This document shows, piece by piece, positions 1-8,102 of a stretch of 14,507 nt of DNA. Source of the stretch: Bacteroidota bacterium. Its GTDB lineage: Bacteria > Bacteroidota > Bacteroidia > NS11-12g > UBA955. The DNA lies in NCBI GenBank assembly GCA_005788145.1, contig SXYY01000081.1, forward strand, positions 1 to 14,507, given 5' to 3'. A program made the position numbers and the translations under genes. The notes beneath the pieces are model-generated. The model saw nothing but the letters and a program-made list of their open reading frames with translations, was not told the DNA's origin and searched no databases. The first letter of the stretch is position 1; every line of letters begins with the position of its first letter.

Positions 1-878
1 CCCACAAAAACAGTGGATGTGGTCTGCTTAATCACATTTGCCTTTACAAGGAGAGAACCCGACTCCGAAACCACAAATTTGCCCGGTTCAAACCACAATT
101 CTAGTTCACGTCCGTATTCTTGACAAAAAACGTCAAACGCATCAGAAATCTTCGCACCTATTTCTTCAATATCCGTGACAATATCGTCGTTTTTGTAACC
201 CACTTTAAAACCTGAACCAAAATCCATGAACGCGAGGTCAGGAAAACTTCTAGCGGCATCAAACAAGAGTTCCGCACCACGTAGAAAGACATCCGCATCC
301 AAGATATCGCTTCCTGTATGCATATGCAAACCATTCACGCGTATGTTCAACGATTCAACCACGCGAAGCACATGCCTCAGCTGGTAAATGGATATGCCAA
401 ACTTTGAATCAATATGTCCAACAGAAATATGACTATGTCCGCCGGCCATAATATGCGGATTCAATCGAATACAACATGGAACCTTGTCACCGTAGGCATT
501 ACCGAAATGCTCCAAAATGGCAATGTTATCAATGTTAATATGCACCCCCAGTGTCACTGCCTCTTGTATTTCTGCAAAATCCACACAATTTGGGGTGTAC
601 ATGATTTCGTGTGGCTCAAATCCCGCACGAAGGCCCAACTGTACTTCTTGGATAGATACCGCATCTAAGCCTGCTCCTTCGGCTTTCAGCAATCGGAGTA
701 TATTCACATTGTTTAGGGCCTTCAACGCGTAATGCAGTTTCACCTTGGCTTTTGGAAAGGCATGGAGCAATCGTTTGTACTGAGACTGAATGGTTTCTGC
801 GTGATAGACGTACACTGGCGTACCAAAAGTGTCGGCGATGGATTGAAATTGCTGCTGTGGGATAGACTGGTTTAACAT
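1..878 (-). CDS. lysA: Diaminopimelate decarboxylase, C-terminus cut by window edge
   Basis: This PLP enzyme decarboxylates meso-diaminopimelate to L-lysine, the last step of lysine synthesis, in the cytoplasm. The frame opens at an ATG at 878 and runs 292 complete codons off the left edge without a stop. The alanine-racemase-like barrel is clear: HYALKAL at 49-55 carries the PLP lysine K53. NPHIMAGGHSHISVGHIDSK at 140-159 is the family's substrate-loop region, HMHTGSD at 185-191 matches the HxGS motif, FGSGFKVGY at 220-228 is the phosphate-binding glycine loop, and EPGKFVVSESG at 264-274 is also conserved. About 110 residues are missing, including the Cys of the second active-site half, so completeness cannot be judged. 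Related decarboxylases of ornithine or carboxynorspermidine are less likely given the 140-162 block. The gene lies beyond the secDF terminator, so it should have its own promoter, but I see no exact -7 match in 879-981. Confidence 0.93.
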   Translation of the reverse strand, partial: MLNQSIPQQQFQSIADTFGTPVYVYHAETIQSQYKRLLHAFPKAKVKLHYALKALNNVNILRLLKAEGAGLDAVSIQEVQLGLRAGFEPHEIMYTPNCVDFAEIQEAVTLGVHINIDNIAILEHFGNAYGDKVPCCIRLNPHIMAGGHSHISVGHIDSKFGISIYQLRHVLRVVESLNIRVNGLHMHTGSDILDADVFLRGAELLFDAARSFPDLAFMDFGSGFKVGYKNDDIVTDIEEIGAKISDAFDVFCQEYGRELELWFEPGKFVVSESGSLLVKANVIKQTTSTVFV

Positions 879-981
879 ATTATGTCGATTGTAGATATGA
901 ATCAATGAAGTCAGAGATTGGTTTTACAATTACTGAGTGATTTGATACTTGGGGGTTTTTAGTTTGAACAAGGAATAACAA

Positions 982-1012
982 AAAAGGCGGAGTGAATATC
1001 ACTCCGCCTTTT
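982..1012 (-). terminator. Rho-independent terminator after secDF
   Basis: A perfect 14-bp inverted repeat (982-995 pairing with 999-1012) with a three-base ATA loop has a GC-rich core, GGCGGAGTGA. Read on the minus strand, the stem runs straight into a run of six T (1012-continuation at 986-981 side), as expected for an intrinsic terminator. It lies about 20 bases after the secDF stop and about 100 bases before the lysA start. It therefore ends the long minus-strand run and separates it from lysA. The A-rich left arm means it could also work on the plus strand, but no plus-strand gene ends here. Confidence 0.9.
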
Positions 1013-1033
1013 CGAAAGTTCGAAGTGAGATGA

Positions 1034-4000
1034 TTACGATTGTTTTTTCTTTGATGAAAAATCAACCACAATTGGGGTTGCAATACAGATTGAAGAATAA
1101 GTACCAACCACTACACCTATCAACAAGGCCAATGAGAATCCTTTCAACGCATCACCACCGAACAAGAAGAGGATCAACACAACCACAAACACTGTGGCTG
1201 AGGTGATGATGGTACGAGACAAAGTATCATTGATCGCCAAATTAATCAATCGGGCATCGGAACGCTCCCCTTTATTGTTTGTCAAGAACTCACGAATACG
1301 GTCAAATACAATTACCGTATCGTTGATTGAATAACCCAACAAGGTCAACAATGCAGCAATCAAGTGTTGGTCAAAGTCAGTTGGAAATGGCACAACACCA
1401 TCCAAGATGGCAAACATCGACAACACAACCAAAACGTCGTGAATCAAAGCTATTGTCGCACCCATACCGTAAGCCACACTGCGGAAACGGAAAACAATAT
1501 ACAAGAAGATTCCAACCACCGTAAGAATTACCAAGAAGGCACTCTTATCACGGGTACTGGTTGCAATCGCTGCACCTACTTTTGACGTTGACAAAACTGG
1601 ATCTTCGCCGGTCATTTCAAAACCTTTCAAAGCCCCCAACACATCCGCGCGAACTGAATCTCTCGCTTCTTGTCCTTCTGCATCAATCATGTAAGTCGTT
1701 ACTATTCTGAACTGCCCCTTGCTTCCGAAAGTTTTCACCTCGTTGCTAGACTCTTTCAAATTATTATCCAAAGCTGTTTTGATGGCTTCTGTCTGGTAGT
1801 TTTTGTCCGCATCAAACTGAATCACAAAGGCATGACCACCCTTGAAATCAATACCCGTACTGATACCCCCTTTGGAAATAAACGCCACCAAACCAGCTAC
1901 AATTACAAGTGCAGATGCGATGTAATATTTTTTACGATTGGCTACGAAGTCAATGTTTGAATTTTTCATGAAGCCCTTGTTCCATGGGGCGTCAAATTTG
2001 ATTTCTAAGCCCTTGTCGGCACGACGGTCTAACAACAAACGAGTGATAAACAACGCTGTGAACATTGAACTGAAAATACCGATAACCAAGATTACAGCGA
2101 AACCGTAAGCTGGACCCGCACCGGCGAAAGTCAAAATAAAACCAGCCAATAGTGTTGTAATGTTTGAATCGATGATGGCGCTCAAAGCATGTTTGAAACC
2201 ATCTGCAATCGCAGATTTCAAACTCTTTCCATTTTCCAATTCATCTTTGATACGCTCATAGATCAGTACGTTGGCATCTACCGCCATACCAACCGTTAAG
2301 ATAATACCAGCCATACCGGGCAGGGTCAACGCCGCACCCAAACTAGCCAAGACACCCATGATCAAGAATACGTTACCCAAAACGGCTACAATCGCCATCC
2401 AACCCGCACGGCTGTAGTAGAGTATCATGAACAAAATGGTAGCGATAAAACCGAACAACAATGAGTTCAAACCGTTTGTGATGGACTCTTGTCCCAAAGA
2501 TGCTCCCACTTGCTCACTTGCAACAATTTTTGCAGGAGCAGGCAGTTTACCCGCTTTCAACACGTTGGCCAAATCATTGGCTTCACGGATGTCAAAGTTT
2601 CCGGTAATCTGACTGTTACCACCGCTAATCTTTTGGTTAACCACAGGCGCTGAATAAACCCGATCATCCAAAACCACAGCGATGTATTTGCCGATGTTAC
2701 GTCCTGTTACTTGGGCCCACTGAGTTCCTGCTTTGGCAGTCATCTCCATGGAAACTTCCAATTCACCAGTAGATGAGGTATTCACGCGGGCATCAGAAAT
2801 GATGTTCTCCTCTTCAGCAGACAATGCCGCATTCCCATCGCGATCCAATTTCAAAAAGTATACGAAATACTCGTCTGAATTCACAGCTTCCTTGCCATCG
2901 GCCTCGTAGTCACGGGGTTTTGCACTGAAAGCAACTTTTGCACTCTCCAAACGCAAAACCGCTACAAAACGCTCGTCTTCCAACATTTTGGTCAACATTG
3001 CGCGATCTGCTTTCTTCACTACAGCAACTGCCGAACCCGGTCCGTCATTGCCGAATGAACGCAAAATTTTGGCCAAAGGACTGCCGTTGGCTTCGTCCTT
3101 TTTCTCCTTTTTGTCTTTGGTATCAGTGCTCGCTACTTTTGGACTGTCTACAGCAACTGGAACGTCGGCTGGGGTAGCAGGTGTCACTGCGGCGGGTGAA
3201 GGAGTCGTTGCGGCAACGAAAGCTGTTGAATCTGTTGACGCAGTATCGACCGCATCAGCTTTGGGAGCCAAAGGAGCCATTTTGCTCGCTTTATACAATG
3301 CATTCAATATGCGGGTTCCGTCTCTGCGCTGGCCATCGTTGCCATACACCTCATAGAACTCCAATTTCGCACTCTTCTCAACCAACTCTTCCATACGACG
3401 GGGGTTGTCGACACCAGGCAATTCAACACTGATACGACCTCCATCGATTTTTTGGATTGTAGGCTGGGTTACATTTGATTGGTTGATACGTTTTTCAACC
3501 ACTTCATATACACGATCCACAGCACTGCTGGTTTCAGTTCTCAAGAAGTTTACTACTTCCGCTTCACTGCTGTTGGACTGAATCGCACTTTTGTTTCCTT
3601 TGATGAACAAGTTGGCCAAATTGCGGTTGGGGTTATTCTTTTTAAAGTTTGCCACGAAAGCATCAACAAAATCAGACCCTTTGTCACGAACATCTGCATT
3701 CGCTTGCTCAATCGCACGGGCCAAATCTTTGTCTTTGGTGTCGTTCGACAACACGCGTACTACCGCACCTTTGTCTACTTCCAAGATTACGTTCATACCA
3801 CCACGCAAATCCAAACCAAGGTTCACTTCACGCTGTTTGCACTCGAAATAGGTATAGCCGGCCAAGCCTACACTATAAATTTCTTCGTTACCGAGGCTGT
3901 CGATGTAACGGCGATAGGCCTCCTTGGAGTCACCACCTTTATCGGCAACTTTGGCAGCAAACGCCTTGGCTTCTTTTTCGAACCCTTGGGCTTTCCAAGT

Positions 4001-4072
4001 AAACGACAATTGGAATAAACAGGCAAGTGCCAGTACAATCGAAAATCCTACGATGGTTTTATTGGTTTTCAT
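1034..4072 (-). CDS. secDF: Protein translocase SecDF (fused SecD-SecF)
   Basis: This inner-membrane accessory of SecYEG uses proton motive force to help pull exported proteins across the membrane. It is 1012 residues from the ATG at 4072; a GTG one codon earlier (4075) is possible. In order it has an N-terminal helix (about 7-25), the SecD signature NLGLDLRGGMNVILEV (84-99), a periplasmic P1 region (VELPGVDNPRR about 216-226) and a low-complexity insert (about 263-335). The SecD membrane bundle (about 532-682) has the conserved Asp in TVGMAVDANVLIYERIKDE (D599). SecF then begins with a helix (about 717-733) and TGIDFKGG (739-746). Its bundle (about 844-1004) contains LGYSINDTVIVFDRIREF (912-929). 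The fusion of SecD and SecF in one chain is common in Bacteroidota. The gene follows the heptosyltransferase by 67 bases and ends at a strong terminator. Confidence 0.97.
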   Translation of the reverse strand: MKTNKTIVGFSIVLALACLFQLSFTWKAQGFEKEAKAFAAKVADKGGDSKEAYRRYIDSLGNEEIYSVGLAGYTYFECKQREVNLGLDLRGGMNVILEVDKGAVVRVLSNDTKDKDLARAIEQANADVRDKGSDFVDAFVANFKKNNPNRNLANLFIKGNKSAIQSNSSEAEVVNFLRTETSSAVDRVYEVVEKRINQSNVTQPTIQKIDGGRISVELPGVDNPRRMEELVEKSAKLEFYEVYGNDGQRRDGTRILNALYKASKMAPLAPKADAVDTASTDSTAFVAATTPSPAAVTPATPADVPVAVDSPKVASTDTKDKKEKKDEANGSPLAKILRSFGNDGPGSAVAVVKKADRAMLTKMLEDERFVAVLRLESAKVAFSAKPRDYEADGKEAVNSDEYFVYFLKLDRDGNAALSAEEENIISDARVNTSSTGELEVSMEMTAKAGTQWAQVTGRNIGKYIAVVLDDRVYSAPVVNQKISGGNSQITGNFDIREANDLANVLKAGKLPAPAKIVASEQVGASLGQESITNGLNSLLFGFIATILFMILYYSRAGWMAIVAVLGNVFLIMGVLASLGAALTLPGMAGIILTVGMAVDANVLIYERIKDELENGKSLKSAIADGFKHALSAIIDSNITTLLAGFILTFAGAGPAYGFAVILVIGIFSSMFTALFITRLLLDRRADKGLEIKFDAPWNKGFMKNSNIDFVANRKKYYIASALVIVAGLVAFISKGGISTGIDFKGGHAFVIQFDADKNYQTEAIKTALDNNLKESSNEVKTFGSKGQFRIVTTYMIDAEGQEARDSVRADVLGALKGFEMTGEDPVLSTSKVGAAIATSTRDKSAFLVILTVVGIFLYIVFRFRSVAYGMGATIALIHDVLVVLSMFAILDGVVPFPTDFDQHLIAALLTLLGYSINDTVIVFDRIREFLTNNKGERSDARLINLAINDTLSRTIITSATVFVVVLILFLFGGDALKGFSLALLIGVVVGTYSSICIATPIVVDFSSKKKQS

Positions 4073-4089
4073 CACTATCTATAACTATG

Positions 4090-4097
4090 CAAAAATA
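4090..4097 (-). promoter_or_regulatory. Possible -7 promoter element before secDF
   Basis: On the minus strand this reads TATTTTTG, an exact match to the Bacteroidota -7 consensus TAnnTTTG, 18 bases before the secDF ATG. At the expected -33 position there is only a T-run, not a clear TTTG. It could give secDF an internal promoter separate from the upstream operon. In AT-rich intergenic DNA such a match can arise by chance. Confidence 0.38.
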
Positions 4098-4139
4098 AGA
4101 ACCGCGAAAATAAGGAAAAAATAACAGTTAACTATCTTC

Positions 4140-5222
4140 CTATGAGATGGCTTGCAATTTTTGCAACAATAATTGGATTTCTGCTGCGGAATAATCGTTC
4201 ATACAGCGAAAATGTCCTTTGGGACACCCATCAAACCCCAATTTGGTACAGGGATGACACGATAAATTTTGGGGCAACAAATGCCCTACATTTTGATTGT
4301 TTTTGCCCGCTGCAAAACCCAATCCGGGATGCGTATTGCCCCAAATTACTAGCGAAGGCTTTCCATAGGCCGCTGCAACATGACTAAAGCCTGTATCCCC
4401 ACCAACGACGATATCTGATTGGGCGATACATTGGGCAGAGGCAGGCAAATCAAATACCCCCACCCGATCAATTAGCTGATTACCAAATTGTTCTACGAGC
4501 AAATCAGCCAGCGATTTTTCATTTTCTCCACCGATCAACACCCACTTTCTCGCATCGCTCAAAAACACTTTTTGCCACACGCTCTCAGGTATTTTCTTGG
4601 TTGAATACGTACCACCCAAAATAGCCACGCCAAACCCATCGTCCAGTTCCAAATCAAGCGTTTTACTGTGGGTAGGAGAATCCCTGTCCTCAGAGAAATG
4701 TAATTTTTTGACCGTAGGCAGTCCACCAGCAAAATCGTCCAATGCAATCCGTGGAATTTTTTTATTGGACTTGTCGTGATTGTTGAAGGTTTGAATCAAT
4801 GCATTGGCGGCCGCCAAGTATCGCTCTTGCACATGGGAAACATGAAATTGGGGTGATTTTGTCTTGACGAACAACCAACGCTGAAATCGCTTCTTTTTAT
4901 AATGGGCGACGGGCCAATGCAAACTGTAAGCGTTTTGAACATTGAGATATAAAAGTTGCCAAAGCACACCAAGAGATCGCCAGTTCCTGTGCAAATCCAA
5001 AAACCCATCGTATTTCTCTGCTTTCAATTGCTTCCAAAGCCCTGGTTCGCCCCATGTATAAAATTTGTCAACCGCATCCCCACCATGCAACAAATCACCC
5101 ATTTCGGGCTTCGTTAGCAAGTGCACTTCAACCCCGGCTTGCAAGCGCATCGCACGTAAAATTGGCGCAGTCAAAACCACATCGCCAATACTGCTCAAAC
5201 GGATGACCAAGATTTTCTTCAT
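4140..5222 (-). CDS. GT9-family ADP-heptose:LPS heptosyltransferase-like protein
   Basis: Members of this family transfer heptose (or another sugar) from an ADP-sugar to the inner core of lipopolysaccharide, at the cytoplasmic face of the inner membrane. The protein has 360 residues, close to family size. The N-terminus MKKILVIRLSSIGDVVLTAP (1-20) is the classic donor/acceptor Rossmann start. The second Rossmann half has LGGTYSTKKIP (202-212), then VVGGDTGFSHVAAAYGKPS (272-290) with the D-TG-xxH nucleotide-sugar motif. The C-terminal loop has four cysteines and one histidine (CHPC at 322-325, C333, H337, C340), typical of this family. I chose the ATG at 5222 because it places the family start at residue 1. 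A TTG at 5277-5279 would overlap polX and add 19 unrelated residues. It follows polX by 25 bases. The exact sugar and acceptor cannot be read from sequence, so no symbol is given. Confidence 0.9.
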   Translation of the reverse strand: MKKILVIRLSSIGDVVLTAPILRAMRLQAGVEVHLLTKPEMGDLLHGGDAVDKFYTWGEPGLWKQLKAEKYDGFLDLHRNWRSLGVLWQLLYLNVQNAYSLHWPVAHYKKKRFQRWLFVKTKSPQFHVSHVQERYLAAANALIQTFNNHDKSNKKIPRIALDDFAGGLPTVKKLHFSEDRDSPTHSKTLDLELDDGFGVAILGGTYSTKKIPESVWQKVFLSDARKWVLIGGENEKSLADLLVEQFGNQLIDRVGVFDLPASAQCIAQSDIVVGGDTGFSHVAAAYGKPSLVIWGNTHPGLGFAAGKNNQNVGHLLPQNLSCHPCTKLGFDGCPKGHFRCMNDYSAAEIQLLLQKLQAIS

Positions 5223-5247
5223 GTTGCAATTCGCCCACACAGCGACA

Positions 5248-6927
5248 TCATTTTTTCCGTTTCGCAAGATAGTTCTCAAACTCGAGCAAATTCAACGCAT
5301 TGAGGGTGAGCGATTTCTGAAGTCCACCTTTTTGTCCGCTCAGTACACCAAATTGCATATCCCAGTACCCCATTTTTTCATGTGCATCTGGGTTCACCGA
5401 AACCATCACCCCTTTTTCCATGGCATAATCGATGTAACGCCAATCGATGTCCAGTCGGTAAGGATTCGCATTCAACTCAATCGCCACGCCATTGGCAGCA
5501 CAAGCATCGATGATCTTGTGGTGATCAAGGGGATATCCTTCGCGCATCAGCAACAATCTGCCGGTAGGATGTCCCAAAATGGTGGTATACGGATTTTCTA
5601 TGGCGGCCAACAGTCGCTGCATGGCTTTTTCTTCTGTCATTCCAAGATTGCTGTGAACCGAGGCAACAACCAGATCAAATTGCGACAGCAATTCGGGCTC
5701 ATAGTCCAAATCTCCATTGCTTAGAATATCGCTTTCGATGCCTTTGAAAATTTTAAATGGCCAGAGCTGCTGGTTGAGGGCATCGATCTCTTCAAACTGC
5801 TGCAATACACGGTCTACTTGCAATCCGCGTGCATATCCTGCTGTTTTTGAGTGATCGCAAATGCCCAAGTATTCCATGCCCATTTCCATCGCATACAAGG
5901 CCATCTCTTCCACGGAATTCAAGCCATCCGAGTAGGTAGTGTGGTTGTGCAGTACACCTTTTAGGTCGGCAAATTGGATCAAATCAGATTCTGCAACGGG
6001 GCGATCAAATTCGCGATGTCCTTCACGGCGGCCGGGCACCACAAAAGGCAATCCTTTGGCCGCATAGGAATCACGCTCGTTCCCCTGCCAGTCTGCGGAC
6101 TGATAATTCATCTTTTCTAGGTGCCCGTCCGCCGCGCCCAACTCAAACAACTCCCGTTCGAAATCGGCAAACGCCACCACTTGTATATCCATCACAAACC
6201 CCTGCTCGTGTTTCCACAAACCGGAAGACTCATGATAATGCCAGGCCTGCAAATCCTCGCCGCCTTCGGCGGCGACCTCTGCCCACTCACCTTCACTCAT
6301 TCCACTGAATTCCATGGCCGTGGTCAGTAACGACAACCGTTCTATCACATCGCTCCTGCGATAATATTCCCCCGTGAATGCATGTTTCTCATCGCCCAAA
6401 ACCTTTTCCAATGCCCCCACAAACGCCTCAGCATAAGGCATCACCCTTGCCAAATGAAACTTGCCGCGAGCCGCAAATGAGAACGAAATGGCATCCAAAA
6501 TCGACTGCTGCGTCTTATACCCAAACCCACTCACCTCCACCAAGCGATTCTGTCGACAAGCATCAAACAACTCCTCCACCGTATCAATCCCCAAATCCTG
6601 CCAAATCAACCGAACCTTTTTCGGACCCAGCCCCTTAACGCCCAACATCGCAATCAAACCACTGGGTGTAACCGACAACAATACCTCCAATGCTGCAAAC
6701 CGACGTGTTTCCGCGTATTCCACAATGGCTTTTGCCACCGATTTTCCCACCCCCGGAATCTGCAACAATTGCGATTCTTGCAAATCACCTAATGGTTCTT
6801 TGATTTTTCGCAAATTAAAAGCCCCTGAGGCAAACGCCTTATACTTAAACGGATTCTCCTCGTGCAACTCCGCCAAGCTGGCATACAACTGCAACGCCTT
6901 TACAATTTCGTGGTTGTCAATGGCCAT
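5248..6927 (-). CDS. polX: PolX-like protein: HhH plus degenerate Pol beta palm plus intact PHP domain
   Basis: Bacterial PolX proteins join a family X polymerase to a PHP metal-dependent 3'-5' exonuclease used in base-excision repair. At 559 residues this is of usual length (B. subtilis PolX is about 570). Helix-hairpin-helix motifs are at 57-68 (IPGVGKSVAKAI), 97-105 and 132-143. The palm signature should read like GSxRRxxETxxDxD, but here 186-198 is GEYYRRSDVIERL, with both metal-binding aspartates missing. The third aspartate position (VMDIQVV, D247) remains. The linker LPFVVPGRREG (293-303) aligns with the family. The PHP domain looks complete: HNH 327-329, D334, DH 358-359, E398, H425, H453, D514 and H516. 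I infer a nuclease or AP-site processing role without polymerase activity. It sits 26 bases after the oxidoreductase gene and 25 before the heptosyltransferase. Other names could be PHP/HhH protein. Confidence 0.9.
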   Translation of the reverse strand: MAIDNHEIVKALQLYASLAELHEENPFKYKAFASGAFNLRKIKEPLGDLQESQLLQIPGVGKSVAKAIVEYAETRRFAALEVLLSVTPSGLIAMLGVKGLGPKKVRLIWQDLGIDTVEELFDACRQNRLVEVSGFGYKTQQSILDAISFSFAARGKFHLARVMPYAEAFVGALEKVLGDEKHAFTGEYYRRSDVIERLSLLTTAMEFSGMSEGEWAEVAAEGGEDLQAWHYHESSGLWKHEQGFVMDIQVVAFADFERELFELGAADGHLEKMNYQSADWQGNERDSYAAKGLPFVVPGRREGHREFDRPVAESDLIQFADLKGVLHNHTTYSDGLNSVEEMALYAMEMGMEYLGICDHSKTAGYARGLQVDRVLQQFEEIDALNQQLWPFKIFKGIESDILSNGDLDYEPELLSQFDLVVASVHSNLGMTEEKAMQRLLAAIENPYTTILGHPTGRLLLMREGYPLDHHKIIDACAANGVAIELNANPYRLDIDWRYIDYAMEKGVMVSVNPDAHEKMGYWDMQFGVLSGQKGGLQKSLTLNALNLLEFENYLAKRKK

Positions 6928-6953
6928 AATATTTCAAATCAATAACAAAGAAA

Positions 6954-8090
6954 TCAAATTCCCTCATCACCCCTTACGACCCTCACAACTTCCTCGGCCA
7001 CCCAAGAACTCAACGCTACACCCATTCCACCCATTCGCACTGCCAAACACACCCGATCGCTGTGCCAACCAATGATGGGATTTCGGTTGTTGTCCATCCC
7101 CATAATGCCCGACCACCCATACTCGAATCTCACCTTTTTCCCTGGCAAAACCACAGATTCTACATACCGTTTCAAGTAATCCTCAAACACCGATGTTACC
7201 TGCATATCCATCGTCTCCTCGCCCTGAAAATCCAAATTCCGCGCACCACCGATCAACACGCGATCGCCCAACGACCGAAAATAAATATATCCCTTATCGG
7301 CATGAAAAATCCCCTTAAACGGCAATTCCCCCAATGCCTCAGTCACAAATACTTGTCCCCTCGCGGGCGCCACAGAAACCTCCGGCATCAAATTTTTGGT
7401 GAATCCATTGGTGCAGAGCAGCAATCGCCCCGACCGAATAACCTGTCCATTTTCCATGCGAACATGCACCCCATGGACATGCTCCGACCAATCCATCACG
7501 CGCATGCCTTCGTAAATTTCCACCCCTGCAGCCACCGCATCCATCCGCACCGCACGATACAACAAATGCGTTTGAATACCCCCTTCCGCCGCCGCCATAA
7601 CTCCCTTTGCGTAAACATCCATGCCCAATTGCGATGTTTCGCAAGCTGCAAATGCCCCATCGCCTTGAATCGATTTCAACAATTCATTCAGGTAGCCCAA
7701 AGACCCCAACACGCGTTCGGCATCCTCCGCTTCATCCCCTGCAAACACTTCCATTCCGCCCGTGGCCTCAAAGCCCAATCGCTCCGCCCCATACCGATTC
7801 ATCAACCGCTGAATGCCCTGAAAACGCTTATCGTACAGCATTAAAGCTTCAGACTCCGAGGTGCGATGAATCTCATCCAACATCTCCCCCGCACTGCCAA
7901 AACAAACAAATCCAGCATTGCGCAAACTTGCAGCGCCACCCATTGCGTGGACATCCACCACCACAACCCGCTGATGCGGATAGGTTTCTTTCAGCCTCCG
8001 GGCCGATTGCAATCCAACCAACCCAGCCCCAATCACAAGCCAATCCACGCTATCCAAGCACTGTTGCTCCCAATAGCTAAAGGTTGTCAT
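6954..8090 (-). CDS. FAD-dependent oxidoreductase, DAO (glycine oxidase/D-amino acid dehydrogenase) family
   Basis: This is a 378-residue flavoprotein of the DAO fold, whose members oxidise amines or amino acids such as glycine, sarcosine, D-amino acids or gamma-glutamylputrescine. The FAD dinucleotide-binding motif is at 18-30 (LVIGAGLVGLQSA), with the acidic strand end VVVVD at 42-46. The flavin-contacting GGAASLRNAGFVCFGS is at 51-66. Later come LLLCTNGFTKNL (223-234), GDRVLIGGARN (275-285), GWSGIMGMDNNRNPIIGW (325-342) and MGGMGVALSSWVAEEVV (353-369), which give the usual C-terminal FAD-binding end. There is no signal peptide, so it is probably cytoplasmic. The substrate cannot be told from sequence. 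It starts 13 bases after the purL stop and is followed by polX after 26 bases. Its GC content is visibly higher than that of its neighbours (two sampled 60-base lines give 55 and 60 percent, versus about 38 to 48 percent in secDF, ftsX and purL lines). Confidence 0.88.
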   Translation of the reverse strand: MTTFSYWEQQCLDSVDWLVIGAGLVGLQSARRLKETYPHQRVVVVDVHAMGGAASLRNAGFVCFGSAGEMLDEIHRTSESEALMLYDKRFQGIQRLMNRYGAERLGFEATGGMEVFAGDEAEDAERVLGSLGYLNELLKSIQGDGAFAACETSQLGMDVYAKGVMAAAEGGIQTHLLYRAVRMDAVAAGVEIYEGMRVMDWSEHVHGVHVRMENGQVIRSGRLLLCTNGFTKNLMPEVSVAPARGQVFVTEALGELPFKGIFHADKGYIYFRSLGDRVLIGGARNLDFQGEETMDMQVTSVFEDYLKRYVESVVLPGKKVRFEYGWSGIMGMDNNRNPIIGWHSDRVCLAVRMGGMGVALSSWVAEEVVRVVRGDEGI

Positions 8091-8102
8091 GGCCTAAATA
8101 AA

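Noticed and set aside
2810..2848. EF-hand-like loop in SecDF (DRDGNAALSAEEE, about residues 410-422)
   Set aside because: The glycine of the loop is displaced, and the stretch aligns with the ordinary SecD P1 region, so it is probably chance.
5223..5279. TTG-initiated extension of the heptosyltransferase
   Set aside because: It overlaps the end of polX and adds residues before the conserved MKKILVIRLSSIGD start of the family.
5065..5724. 219-codon plus-strand open frame
   Set aside because: It lies antisense to polX and the heptosyltransferase, shows no recognisable motif and is low in credible protein character, so it is a shadow frame.
7062..7844. 260-codon plus-strand open frame
   Set aside because: It is antisense to the DAO oxidoreductase and rich in His, Pro and Arg, as expected from the reverse of a GC-rich gene, so I treat it as a shadow.
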